From Nocardia sp. NBC_01329 (GTDB lineage: Bacteria; Actinomycetota; Actinomycetes; Mycobacteriales; Mycobacteriaceae): DNA of 64,000 nucleotides. The stretch lies in contig NZ_CP108381.1 in the NCBI RefSeq assembly GCF_035956715.1, positions 6,170,001 to 6,234,000 on the forward strand, written 5' to 3'. Positions 36,143 to 44,347 of this stretch are shown piece after piece. The notes beneath the pieces were generated by a model. It searched no databases, was not told the DNA's origin, and saw nothing but the letters and a program-made list of their open reading frames with translations. The translations under genes and the position numbers were made by a program. The number at the start of each line of letters is the position of its first letter. Position 1 is the first letter of the stretch.

Positions 36143-36930
36143 GCAAGCCCGACCCCGAGCGCGTATCCGCCGCCCCGGCCGACCGGGGCACCTCGTCGTC
36201 ACCCGGCAACCCGGTATCTCCGCCGGATACCGGCGCCGATCTCCCGGCTGCCGGCCCGATCGCCGCTTCCGCGCCGTCGACCGGTACGGCCGATTCCGAA
36301 GCGGTCGAAACCATCGTCCACGTCCTGCGCCACGGTGAAGTGCACAACCCGCGCGGCATCCTGTACGGCAGGCTGCCGGGCTTCGGTCTGTCGGTGGCCG
36401 GGCGGGCCCAGGCCGGCGCGGTGGCGCGGGCGTTGGCCGACCACGACATCGCCGTGGTCATCGCATCTCCGTTGCAGCGCGCGCAGGAGACGGCCGAACC
36501 CATCGCGGGTGAACACGGGCTGATCGTGCGCACCGACGAGAACCTCGTCGAAGCCGGCAACACCTTCGAGGGCCTGCGAGTGTCGGTCGGTGACGGCGCG
36601 CTGCGCAAACCCCGGCACTGGTGGAAACTGCGCGATCCGTTCACCCCGTCCTGGGGCGAGCCCTATCTGCAGATCGCCCACCGCATGCTGGCCGCGGTGA
36701 ACAAGGCCCGGGTGGAGTCGGCCGGTCGTGAGGTGGTGCTGGTCTCGCATCAGTTGCCGGTGTGGACCCTGCGCCGGTTCCTACAGGGGCAGCGCCTCTG
36801 GCACGATCCGCGCACTCGGCAGTGCGGTCTGGCCTCGCTCACCTCACTGGTGTACCGGGGTGACACACTCGTCGATATCGTCTACTCCGAGCCCGCGGGC
36901 GGTTCGGATCCGACGGTGCACGGCGCATGA
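36139..36930 (+). CDS. Histidine phosphatase family protein (Rv0525-like)
   Basis: A 263-aa phosphoglycerate-mutase-superfamily protein. After about 55 disordered residues (Pro/Ser/Ala-rich; absent from the 202-aa M. tuberculosis protein) comes [22 protein letters not shown] with the phospho-His, then [14 protein letters not shown] and the second His in [15 protein letters not shown]. The substrate is unknown. It is co-translated with hemL and leads into the cytochrome c maturation genes, an arrangement kept from mycobacteria. Confidence 0.87.
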   Translation: MSKPDPERVSAAPADRGTSSSPGNPVSPPDTGADLPAAGPIAASAPSTGTADSEAVETIVHVLRHGEVHNPRGILYGRLPGFGLSVAGRAQAGAVARALADHDIAVVIASPLQRAQETAEPIAGEHGLIVRTDENLVEAGNTFEGLRVSVGDGALRKPRHWWKLRDPFTPSWGEPYLQIAHRMLAAVNKARVESAGREVVLVSHQLPVWTLRRFLQGQRLWHDPRTRQCGLASLTSLVYRGDTLVDIVYSEPAGGSDPTVHGA

Positions 36931-37166
36931 ACGGTCAGCGCCCGGCGGCGGTAGCGCAGCGTGACCACGCAGGGCGCCCGTTCTTGCGCCAGAAGGCAGA
37001 GCGCATGAACGGTCAGCGCCCGGAGGCGGTAGCGCAGCGTGACCACGCAGGGCGCCCGTTCTTGCGCCAGAAGGCAGAGCGCATGAACGGTCAGCGGCCG
37101 GAGGCGGTAGCGCAGCGTGACCACGTAGGGCGTCCGTTCTTGCGCGAGCGAAGGCAGAGCGCATGA
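36927..37166 (+). CDS. Triplicated 26-codon repeat frame between PGM-like and thioredoxin genes
   Basis: A 79-codon frame made of three near-identical 78-bp units starting at 36927, 37005 and 37083, each opening MNGQRPxAVAQRDHxGRPFL. It starts in the upstream stop (ATGA) and ends in the downstream start (ATGA at 37163), so it links both genes without a gap. The third unit is 80 bp, which moves the thioredoxin gene to another frame. Each unit begins at a GCAGAGCGCATGA-type junction, so the array looks like tandem duplication of the junction itself. Whether the 79-aa product exists or only coupling is served is unclear. Confidence 0.5.
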   Translation: MNGQRPAAVAQRDHAGRPFLRQKAERMNGQRPEAVAQRDHAGRPFLRQKAERMNGQRPEAVAQRDHVGRPFLRERRQSA

Positions 37167-37786
37167 GACGAGGTGCCGTGGTGTTCGGGTTCCGGCTGTT
37201 GCCGGCGCTCGCGGCGCTGCTGTGCCTGACAGTGGTGTCGGCCTGTTCGACCGGTACCGACGCGGTGGCCACCGGTGGCACCTTCGAATTCGTCTCGCCC
37301 GGCGGGCAGACCGATATCTTCTACGATCCGCCGTCCGAGCGTGGCACGATCGGCAAGCTCTCGGGTCCGGATCTGATGTCCGACGACGGTAAGAACGTGT
37401 CGGTGGACGATTTCCCGGGCCAGGTGGTCGTGGTCAATCTCTGGGGGCAGTGGTGCGGGCCCTGCCGTGGCGAAGCCCCCGCGCTCGAACAGGTCTACGA
37501 ACAGACCAAGGATCTCGGGGTCGCTTTCCTCGGGATCAACGTCCGGGATTTCCAACAGGACAAAGCACAGGATTTCGTTATCGATAACCACGTCGGTTAT
37601 CCGTCGATCTACGACCCGTCGATGCGCACACTTCTGGCGCTCGGTGGCAATTTCCCGACCAGTGTCATTCCCACAACTCTGATTTTGGATCGGGACCATC
37701 GGGTGGCAGCGGTTTTCCTGCGCGCCCTACTCGCAGAAGATCTTTTACCGGTGGTGCAGCGCATCGCCGCGGAGGGAGCATCATGA
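37163..37786 (+). CDS. TlpA/ResA-like thiol-disulfide oxidoreductase, lipoprotein
   Basis: A 207-aa thioredoxin-fold protein (Rv0526 equivalent) acting outside the membrane. A signal peptide ends in the lipobox VSAC, so C28 is expected to be lipidated. The redox motif is WCGPC (97-101) in NLWGQWCGPCRGEAPAL; the cis-Pro is in SVIPTTLILD. Such proteins reduce apocytochrome c cysteines, receiving electrons from CcdA, whose gene follows. ATG 37163 lies in the stop of the repeat frame. Confidence 0.92.
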   Translation: MRRGAVVFGFRLLPALAALLCLTVVSACSTGTDAVATGGTFEFVSPGGQTDIFYDPPSERGTIGKLSGPDLMSDDGKNVSVDDFPGQVVVVNLWGQWCGPCRGEAPALEQVYEQTKDLGVAFLGINVRDFQQDKAQDFVIDNHVGYPSIYDPSMRTLLALGGNFPTSVIPTTLILDRDHRVAAVFLRALLAEDLLPVVQRIAAEGAS

Positions 37787-38037
37787 GAAGTCTTCGATCC
37801 CGAGGCGTACGACGCTACGGGGCGACCCGGCCACCGCGCGGAGTCCGCGCCGAGGTGCTGGTGAAGTCCTCGCTCGGTTCGTGGGAGCTACAGCCCGCGA
37901 CCCAGCAGCCCGGCAGCGATCGGCGGGTGTCGAGTTCGCGCCCGTCGGGTGGCCGGGGCTCGACCGCGCCGGGCGGGCGTGGCGAAGAGCGCCGTGTGAA
38001 CAACTCCGAGGGCGAATCGGAGCGTAGTTCGCGTTGA
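37783..38037 (+). CDS. Possible 84-aa basic disordered protein
   Basis: An open frame linking the thioredoxin-like gene and ccdA, starting in the former's stop (ATGA at 37783) and ending in the latter's TTG start (TTGA at 38034). It is Arg/Ser/Gly-rich ([24 protein letters not shown]) with no visible fold. Preservation of overlap at both ends favours translation; alternatively it is only an untranslated spacer, or ccdA starts further upstream in another frame. No family recognised. Confidence 0.45.
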   Translation: MRSLRSRGVRRYGATRPPRGVRAEVLVKSSLGSWELQPATQQPGSDRRVSSSRPSGGRGSTAPGGRGEERRVNNSEGESERSSR

Positions 38038-38924
38038 CGGTGCTGGCAGGGGTGGGGGAATCGTTTCAGCAGACAGCGGCCACGGGGCCGTTGCTGCTCG
38101 CCCTCGGCGCCTGCCTGCTGGCCGGATTGGTGTCGTTCGCCTCGCCGTGTGTGGTGCCGTTGGTGCCGGGGTATCTGTCCTACCTGGCCGGTCTGGTCGG
38201 TGCGCAGGCGCCGCCGGTGACCGTGGACCAGGCTCGGCGCGCGCGGTCCGCGACGGCTGCGGGCGGGTCCGCGTCGGCGGTACTCACCGAGCCTGCCGCG
38301 CCCGCGGATTCGGTTCCGGTGACGGCCCCCGATTCGGGACGTTTGCGGGTCGCGGGCGCGGCGGGCCTGTTCGTCGCCGGTTTCACAATCGTGTTCGTCC
38401 TGGCCACCGCCACGGTTTTCGGGCTCATCCAGACCTTGAACGTCAACCGGGAGTTGTTGCAGCGGCTGGGTGGCGTGGTCACCATCGTGATGGGCCTGGC
38501 CTTCCTCGGTCTGATCCCGGCGCTGCAGCGTGATACCCGGATGGAGCCCCGCCGCCTCGCCGGGATCGCGGGGGCGCCGCTGCTCGGGGCCGTGTTCGCG
38601 CTCGGCTGGACGCCGTGCCTGGGCCCGACGCTGTCCGGTGTGATGGCGGTGGCCGCCGGTACCGAGGGCACCACCGCCGTGCGCGGGGTGGCCCTGATCG
38701 TCGCCTATTGTCTCGGGCTCGGACTACCGTTCGTGATCTTGGCCCTCGGGTCGGCGCGCGCGCTGCGCGGTGTCGGATGGTTGCGGCGTAATTCCCGCCG
38801 GATCCAGGTGGTCGGCGGAATTCTGCTGGTCGCGGTGGGGGCGGCCCTGGTGACCGGGGCCTGGGATCAGTTCGTCGGCTGGGTGCGTGATGGATTCGTC
38901 GCCGAGGTGACGCTGCCGATATGA
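38034..38924 (+). CDS. ccdA: Cytochrome c biogenesis protein CcdA
   Basis: CcdA (up to 296 aa) passes electrons across the membrane from thioredoxin to the extracytoplasmic thioredoxin-like protein. Six hydrophobic helices are visible; redox Cys lie in [14 protein letters not shown] and in [12 protein letters not shown]. An insertion of about 45 residues between the first and second helices ([15 protein letters not shown] to APDSGRL) is longer than usual. Start is TTG 38034 if coupled, or GTG 38040. Overlap with resB is ATGA. Confidence 0.93.
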   Translation: MTVLAGVGESFQQTAATGPLLLALGACLLAGLVSFASPCVVPLVPGYLSYLAGLVGAQAPPVTVDQARRARSATAAGGSASAVLTEPAAPADSVPVTAPDSGRLRVAGAAGLFVAGFTIVFVLATATVFGLIQTLNVNRELLQRLGGVVTIVMGLAFLGLIPALQRDTRMEPRRLAGIAGAPLLGAVFALGWTPCLGPTLSGVMAVAAGTEGTTAVRGVALIVAYCLGLGLPFVILALGSARALRGVGWLRRNSRRIQVVGGILLVAVGAALVTGAWDQFVGWVRDGFVAEVTLPI

Positions 38925-40540
38925 CCGTGACAGACCATCCCGAGGCGCCTCCGGTCCAGCCGCCCCGGCAGTCCCCGCTCGGCCGCGCTCTCGCCCTGCT
39001 ACGCAACAGCTGGCGAGCGCTCACCAGTATGCGGACCGCGCTGGTGCTGCTGTTCCTGCTGGCGCTCGCCGCCATCCCCGGCGCGCTGCTGCCACAGCGC
39101 AGCCTGAACGAACAGAAGGTCGCGACCTATATCGCGGACCGGCCGGTGCTCGGTGAGTGGATGGACCGGTTCGAGCTGTTCGACGTGTTCTCCAGTTTCT
39201 GGTTCACCGCGATCTATGTGCTGCTGTTCATCTCTCTGGTGGGCTGCATCCTGCCGCGGACCGTGGACCACTACCGCGCACTCCGAACCCCACCGGTGCG
39301 GGTGCCGCGCAATCTGGCCCGGCTGCCGCACCACCACCGCGTAGTCCTCGACGGCACCCCGGACGAGATCGCCGAGCGGGCTCGGGCCCGCTTGCGCGGC
39401 TGGCGTACCGAGACGCGGCCGGGCGAGCGCGACGGTGAGGTCACCCTGTCGGCCGAGAAGGGTTACACCCGCGAACTGGGCAATCTGGTGTTCCATCTGG
39501 CCCTGGTCGGGCTCCTGGTCGCTGTCGCGGCCGGGAAGCTTTTCGGGTACGAGGGCAATGTGATCGTCATCGCGAACAACGGGCCCGGTTTCTGCACGAC
39601 CTCGCCGGCGGTGTTCGATTCGTTCCGCGCCGGGAACGTGAACGACGGAACCGGGATGACCCCGATGTGTGTGAAGGTGAAGAACTTCCGGGCCGACTAT
39701 CTCGACAACGGGCAGGCCGAGATGTTCACCTCCGATATCTCGTATCAGGAGGGCGCGGATCTGGCGGCCGGTACCTGGCGGGATAAGACCATCAAGGTGA
39801 ACCATCCGCTGCGGGTCGGCGGAGACCGGGTCTATCTGCAGGGACACGGTTACGCACCGACGTTCACCGTGACCTTCCCGAACGGCGAGAAACGCACCGA
39901 AACCGTGCAATGGCAGCCCAACGATATGCAGACCTTCCTCTCCAGCGGAGTGCTGCGCGTCGATCCGCCGGGCGGTATGTTCGCTACCGACGAGCAGCGG
40001 CGGCAGAACCAGATCGCGATCGAGGGTCTGTTCGCGCCCACCGCGAGTTTCCACGGTTCGCTGCTCACCTCGGTGTATCCGGAGCTGACCGATCCTGCGG
40101 TGGCAGTGGATATCTATCGCGGTGACACCGGTCTGGATACCGGGCGCCCGCAGTCGATCTTCGCGCTGGATCAGGAGATGGTGGCGCAGGGCCGGCTCAG
40201 CAAGGAGGCCCGGGTGAATCTGCGGCCGGGGGAGACCACGAAACTGCCGGGTGGGACCGAAGTGCGTTTCGACGGTGCCGAGGAGTTCGTGAACCTGCAG
40301 GTTTCGCACGATCCCGCGCAGCAGTGGGTGCTGGTGAGCGCGGTGGTGATGATGGGCGGGCTGCTGGTCTCGCTGCTGGTTTCGCGGAGGCGGGTCTGGC
40401 TGCGGGTGACCCCGGAGGGTACCGTGGACCAACGACGCGTCGTAGTAGAGATGGGTGGGCTGGCCCGTACCGATCAGGCCGGCTGGGGCGGCGAGTTCGA
40501 TCGTCTGCGCCACCGCCTGCTGGACGCGTCCGGCGACTGA
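38921..40540 (+). CDS. resB: Cytochrome c biogenesis protein ResB
   Basis: ResB (539 aa) is the large partner of the system II heme lyase. Helices are at [60 protein letters not shown] and, after a domain of about 270 residues outside the membrane, [31 protein letters not shown] and [15 protein letters not shown] are family features; [19 protein letters not shown] lies in the outer domain. ATGA overlap with ccdA; 86 bp to ccsB. Confidence 0.94.
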   Translation: MTVTDHPEAPPVQPPRQSPLGRALALLRNSWRALTSMRTALVLLFLLALAAIPGALLPQRSLNEQKVATYIADRPVLGEWMDRFELFDVFSSFWFTAIYVLLFISLVGCILPRTVDHYRALRTPPVRVPRNLARLPHHHRVVLDGTPDEIAERARARLRGWRTETRPGERDGEVTLSAEKGYTRELGNLVFHLALVGLLVAVAAGKLFGYEGNVIVIANNGPGFCTTSPAVFDSFRAGNVNDGTGMTPMCVKVKNFRADYLDNGQAEMFTSDISYQEGADLAAGTWRDKTIKVNHPLRVGGDRVYLQGHGYAPTFTVTFPNGEKRTETVQWQPNDMQTFLSSGVLRVDPPGGMFATDEQRRQNQIAIEGLFAPTASFHGSLLTSVYPELTDPAVAVDIYRGDTGLDTGRPQSIFALDQEMVAQGRLSKEARVNLRPGETTKLPGGTEVRFDGAEEFVNLQVSHDPAQQWVLVSAVVMMGGLLVSLLVSRRRVWLRVTPEGTVDQRRVVVEMGGLARTDQAGWGGEFDRLRHRLLDASGD

Positions 40541-40626
40541 ACGCCGTCCCAGAACACGCGTGGGCGACCACGCACGGGCAGAAACTGCCCGACGAGCACC
40601 ACGGTACGAACACGGGAGATGTAACG

Positions 40627-41595
40627 ATGCCGATCGACGACACCCTCGCCGGCTACAGCGACCTCGCCTACAAGACGGCGATCGTCGTGTACGCGCTGGT
40701 GCTGGTGCTATTGATCGTGCAATACGCCTCGGCGCGGGTGCGGAAGGTGAGCGAGCGGGAGCTGGTTCCCGCCGGCGGCGTCGCCGCGGGCAGCGCTACC
40801 CCGGGCCGGATCGCCGAGGAACCGGCGATTCCGATGTCCGAGCGACTCGGCAACAGCGCGTTCTCGGTGTTGTTCGTGGCGGTTGCCCTGCATGTGGGTT
40901 CGATCGTGCTGCGCGGATTCTCGACCGGTCGTTTCCCGCTCGGCAATATGTACGAGTTCGTCGCCATGGCGACCGCGGCCGCCGCAGTGGTCGGTCTGGT
41001 GTTCATGCGGGACGCGCGCTATCGGGCGATGTGGGTCTTCCTGCTCGCACCCATGCTGATCCTGATGTTCCTCGCCGGCACGGTGCTCTATACGGACGCC
41101 GCCCCGGTGGTGCCGGCACTACGTTCGTTCTGGCTGCCGGTGCACGTCACGATCGTGAGCCTGGGCAGCGGGGTGTTCCTGGTATCGGGTGTGGCGAGTC
41201 TGCTGTTCCTCTACCGGCTGCGCCAGCCCGAGGGCGCGGAGTCCGCGAATATCCTGGGTGCGATCGCGGCCCGGCTGCCCGACGCCCGCACCCTGGACCG
41301 GCTGGCCTACCGCACCACCATCATCGGTTTCCCGCTCTTCGGCGCCGGAGTCATCCTGGGTGCCATCTGGGCGGAGGCGGCGTGGGGGCGGTTCTGGGGA
41401 TGGGACCCGAAGGAAACCTGCTCGTTCATCGCCTGGGTGCTCTACGCCGCATATCTGCACGCACGGGCGACCTCGGGCTGGCGGGATACCAAAGCCGCGT
41501 GGATCAATGTGGCCGGATTCGTGGCGATGCTGTTCAACCTGTTCATCATCAATCTGGTCGTTTCGGGGCTGCACAGCTACTCCGGGCTGAACTGA
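40627..41595 (+). CDS. ccsB: Cytochrome c biogenesis protein CcsB (heme handling)
   Basis: A 322-aa polytopic protein (Rv0529 CcsA-type) that carries heme across the membrane and presents it to apocytochrome c together with ResB. The tryptophan-rich heme motif is WGRFWGWDPKETCSFIAW; conserved His lie in VALHVGSIVLR, PVHVTIVSLGSGVF and near the end VSGLHSYSGLN. About seven or eight hydrophobic helices are visible. ATG 40627 follows GGGAG by about 8 nt. It completes the system II set after thioredoxin, CcdA and ResB. Confidence 0.94.
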   Translation: MPIDDTLAGYSDLAYKTAIVVYALVLVLLIVQYASARVRKVSERELVPAGGVAAGSATPGRIAEEPAIPMSERLGNSAFSVLFVAVALHVGSIVLRGFSTGRFPLGNMYEFVAMATAAAAVVGLVFMRDARYRAMWVFLLAPMLILMFLAGTVLYTDAAPVVPALRSFWLPVHVTIVSLGSGVFLVSGVASLLFLYRLRQPEGAESANILGAIAARLPDARTLDRLAYRTTIIGFPLFGAGVILGAIWAEAAWGRFWGWDPKETCSFIAWVLYAAYLHARATSGWRDTKAAWINVAGFVAMLFNLFIINLVVSGLHSYSGLN

Positions 41596-41762
41596 TCGGG
41601 CGGCTATTTCTCCGGCCGTAATGATCGTTACTCTGCCGCAATGCTCGGTTGCTATTGTTCGGTCGAGTTATTTGCTGAACTGTACAAGGCCCGGCCTGCG
41701 ATTTATCGGGTGTGACCGGTCATTTCCCCTCCATAGCGCGGCGAGCAATGAGGAGAGCGGCA

Positions 41763-41987
41763 GTGGATTCGGAGAATTTCAGTTCGGATAACGGAGGCGA
41801 TACCGATTACCGCGCGACACTGGCGGCCGACAACGCGCTCATCTGTGGCCTGGAGCCCGACTCCCTGCTCAGGCTGGTGCGCACCGCGGTAGGGCTGCCT
41901 GCCGAGGCGCTGGATCGCCTGGCCGTGGTCGCGGATAAATTGCGGGCCGTGGAAGGGCTGCCGCAATTGGACAGCACGGGTGATTGA
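41763..41987 (+). CDS. Small conserved-looking protein of unknown function
   Basis: A 74-aa acidic protein from GTG 41763, which has AGGAG 8 nt upstream. The core LEPDSLLRLVRTAVGLPAEALDRLAVVADKLRAVEG is a likely pair of amphipathic helices; the ends are polar. No signal peptide or known motif. In-frame starts at 41712 and 41748 exist but lack a Shine-Dalgarno. A palindrome GTAA-TGATCG-TTAC lies at 41618-41631 upstream. Function unknown. Confidence 0.6.
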   Translation: MDSENFSSDNGGDTDYRATLAADNALICGLEPDSLLRLVRTAVGLPAEALDRLAVVADKLRAVEGLPQLDSTGD

Positions 41988-42045
41988 ACCTGCCCCTCCG
42001 GCCGCGGGAAACAACCCGCGGCCGGGCATTATCAGCGTGCGGCGA

Positions 42046-42243
42046 TCAGTGTTCGGTAGATCCCGGATCGCCGTCCCGATGTTTCTGCTGACGCGAGATT
42101 CGCCAGAGGAATTCGGGATCGTCATCCGGGCCGAGAACACGCTTTCGGGTCGGTCCCGGAGCGGGCGTGCCGCCCCCGGGGCCGAATGCCTTCCAGCACA
42201 GCACCACGATCGCCACGATCGCGATGAGTGCCAACAGGTACAT
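42046..42243 (-). CDS. Small single-span membrane protein
   Basis: About 65 aa: one N-terminal hydrophobic helix (MYLLALIAIVAIVVLCWKAFG) and a polar cytoplasmic tail (RKRVLGPDDDPEFLWRIS, then charged). GGAGGAGG lies just upstream; starts at ATG 42243, the GTG immediately before it, or GTG 42255 are all possible. It resembles short actinobacterial helix-plus-tail proteins, but no named family is recognised. Confidence 0.6.
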   Translation of the reverse strand: MYLLALIAIVAIVVLCWKAFGPGGGTPAPGPTRKRVLGPDDDPEFLWRISRQQKHRDGDPGSTEH

Positions 42244-42390
42244 CACGTGGCTCACCTCCTCCACCGAGGTTAGCTCCCGGAACCCCCGACGGGTAAGGGC
42301 GGCCGGGGCGCCGGTGGTCCCGTTCCGCCGAGGTCGAGCTCAGCCGCGGTGTGAACGAGCGGCCGAGCTGCCCTGCGGGGTGCGGCTCGG

Positions 42391-42603
42391 CTACCCGCGT
42401 ACCGTCGCCTCGGTGGTGAGCGATTCGAGCAACCGCATCACTTCCGATTCGCGGAACCGGCGATGTCCACCCGGAGTGCGCAGCGAACCGAGCCGTCCCG
42501 CATGCGCCCAGCGGGTGACGGTCTTGGGGTCTACGTGGAACAGGGTGGCAACCTGGCCCGGGGTCAACAGGTTCTCCTGCACCCCCACGGCGATCGCGGT
42601 CAT
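42391..42603 (-). CDS. bldC: BldC-like MerR-type DNA-binding protein
   Basis: A 70-aa single winged-helix protein closely resembling Streptomyces BldC (68 aa): LLTPGQVATLFHVDPKTVTRWA, then AGRLGSLRTPGGHRRFRESEV. BldC binds direct repeats and times development and metabolism in Streptomyces; in a non-sporulating relative the targets are unknown. AGAAAGG precedes the ATG by about 6 nt. It is transcribed divergently from the DUF4229 gene, with a gap of about 160 bp. Confidence 0.85.
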   Translation of the reverse strand: MTAIAVGVQENLLTPGQVATLFHVDPKTVTRWAHAGRLGSLRTPGGHRRFRESEVMRLLESLTTEATVRG

Positions 42604-42750
42604 GGCAAACCTTTCTGTTTCGTCACGTCTTCTCATCGGATTCCGACATAGTGGCACTGCGACCCCCGGGTGTTCGAACCACCTACTGTTGGTAAAGCGG
42701 AGGTAATGGACAAAACGGATACGCCGTGCGGACGCGCCCGGCGTGTCGCT

Positions 42751-42762
42751 TACGCTGGTCAG
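42751..42762 (+). promoter_or_regulatory. Leaderless promoter of the DUF4229 gene
   Basis: TACGCT (42751-42756) lies 6 nt before GTG 42763, and no Shine-Dalgarno is present. This spacing is the one seen before murB, ppx and other genes here. Confidence 0.5.
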
Positions 42763-43206
42763 GTGAGTGACGCGAACCCATCCGAGGAACCGACCGGCCC
42801 CCGGCCCGGTACATCGCCGGGCCGCCGGCTGGCACGCAACCTGGCGCTCTACACCCTGGCTCGGCTGGTGTCGGTCGCGATACTCACCGCCGTGATCATG
42901 GCCGGAGCGGCGGTGGTCTCGGTGGAGATCCCACTGGTCGTCGCCATCCTCTTCGCGATCGTCATCGCGCTGCCGCTCTCGCTCACCCTGTTCAAGGGGC
43001 TGCGCGGGAAGGTGAATTCCGATATCGCGGCCGTGGACGAAGGCCGCCGCCGCGACAAGGCGCAATTGCGGGCCCGGCTGCGCGGCGACACCGAGACCGA
43101 GGGACCGGAGGATTCGCCCCCGGCCGAGACCGGGACCACGGCCGAGGGCGCGTCGGAACCGGATACGAAGCGGGGGGAACCGGGCAGTTCCGGCGGTCCG
43201 GCGTGA
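42763..43206 (+). CDS. DUF4229 domain membrane protein (Rv0531-like)
   Basis: A 147-aa protein with two hydrophobic helices, [23 protein letters not shown] and [21 protein letters not shown]-like ([18 protein letters not shown]), then a basic/acidic cytoplasmic tail. [11 protein letters not shown] is the DUF4229 hallmark. It corresponds to Rv0531, the gene after the cytochrome c cluster in M. tuberculosis. GTG 42763 was chosen by the TACGCT hexamer; the GTGA overlap couples it to the PLP enzyme. Function unknown. Confidence 0.82.
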   Translation: MSDANPSEEPTGPRPGTSPGRRLARNLALYTLARLVSVAILTAVIMAGAAVVSVEIPLVVAILFAIVIALPLSLTLFKGLRGKVNSDIAAVDEGRRRDKAQLRARLRGDTETEGPEDSPPAETGTTAEGASEPDTKRGEPGSSGGPA

Positions 43207-44288
43207 AAACGTGTGCGCGCGGCAACCCGCGCGGTTGGGCCGATGAAGCCGTCCGGCTCATCGATGCCGACGCCCAGCGCAGTGCCGACACCCATCTACT
43301 GCGCTATCCGCTGCCGGTGGACTGGAATGTTCAGCTCTACCTCAAGGACGAATCCACCCATATCACCGGCAGCCTCAAGCATCGCCTTGCGCGGTCCCTC
43401 TTCCTCTACGCCCTCTGCAACGGCTGGATCACCGAGGGCACCACGATCGTGGAGGCGTCCTCGGGTTCGACCGCGGTGAGCGAGGCCTATTTCGCACAGC
43501 TGCTCGGCCTGGAGTTCGTGGCGGTGGTTCCGGCCAACACCTCGCCGCAGAAGATCGCTCTCATCGAAGCCCAGGGCGGCCGGTGCCATTACGTCCGGCG
43601 CCCACCCGATATGTACAGCGAGGCGGCCCGGCTCGCCGAGGAATGCGGCGGGCACTACCTGGACCAGTTCACCAACGCCGAACGCGCGACGGATTGGCGC
43701 GGGAACAACAATATCGCCGAGTCGATCTTCGATCAGCTGACATTGGAGACCAATCCGGTGCCGGAGTGGATCGTCGTGGGCGCCGGCACCGGCGGTACCA
43801 GCGCGACCATCGGCCGATACCTGCGCTACCGCCGGTATCCGACCCGGCTGGCCGTCGTCGATCCGGACAATTCCGCGTTCTACGGGGCCTACGAAACCGG
43901 TCTGCGCGATTACACGACCGGTATGCCGTCGCGGATCGAAGGGATCGGCCGGCCCCGGATGGAACCCTCGTTCGTGCCGGAGGTGGTGGATCGGATGATC
44001 CACGTCCCCGACCCCGCCTCGATCGCGGCGGCCAGATTCGCGAGCAAGGGGCTGGGCCGGCGAGTGGGCGGTTCCACCGGGACCAACTTCTGGGGTGCGT
44101 GCGGGCTGATCGCGCAGCTGCTGGCCGACGGTCGCAGCGGCAGTGTCGTGACCCTGCTGTGCGATGGCGGCGAACGGTACGCGGGCACCTATTTCAGCGA
44201 CGAATGGGTCTCGAGCCAGGGCTGGGACCTGATCGGGCCGACCGCCGCCCTGGAGGAGTTCGTGGCCACCGGCCGATGGCAGGCCTGA
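43203..44288 (+). CDS. cds1: PLP-dependent cysteine synthase/desulfhydrase (Cds1-like)
   Basis: A 361-aa fold-type II PLP enzyme. The PLP lysine is K59 in [15 protein letters not shown]; the substrate loop is [16 protein letters not shown] and the phosphate-binding loop is [17 protein letters not shown]. It resembles M. tuberculosis Rv3684 (Cds1, an L-cysteine desulfhydrase giving H2S, pyruvate and ammonia) more than CysK or CysM; I rely on recalled similarity. GTG start is in the DUF4229 stop. It is absent from this place in M. tuberculosis. Its product H2S or cysteine supply may matter to the regulator downstream, but nothing proves it. Confidence 0.8.
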   Translation: MKTCARGNPRGWADEAVRLIDADAQRSADTHLLRYPLPVDWNVQLYLKDESTHITGSLKHRLARSLFLYALCNGWITEGTTIVEASSGSTAVSEAYFAQLLGLEFVAVVPANTSPQKIALIEAQGGRCHYVRRPPDMYSEAARLAEECGGHYLDQFTNAERATDWRGNNNIAESIFDQLTLETNPVPEWIVVGAGTGGTSATIGRYLRYRRYPTRLAVVDPDNSAFYGAYETGLRDYTTGMPSRIEGIGRPRMEPSFVPEVVDRMIHVPDPASIAAARFASKGLGRRVGGSTGTNFWGACGLIAQLLADGRSGSVVTLLCDGGERYAGTYFSDEWVSSQGWDLIGPTAALEEFVATGRWQA

Positions 44289-44347
44289 CGCCGCCGGGGT
44301 GGTGAGGACGCGTTCCCCGGGCAGGCAGCGCATACGATGACGTCGGT

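Noticed and set aside
42604-43065. 224-codon version of the BldC-like protein starting at 43065
   Set aside because: It would run through the promoter and coding region of the divergent DUF4229 gene; the 70-aa form matches BldC in length.
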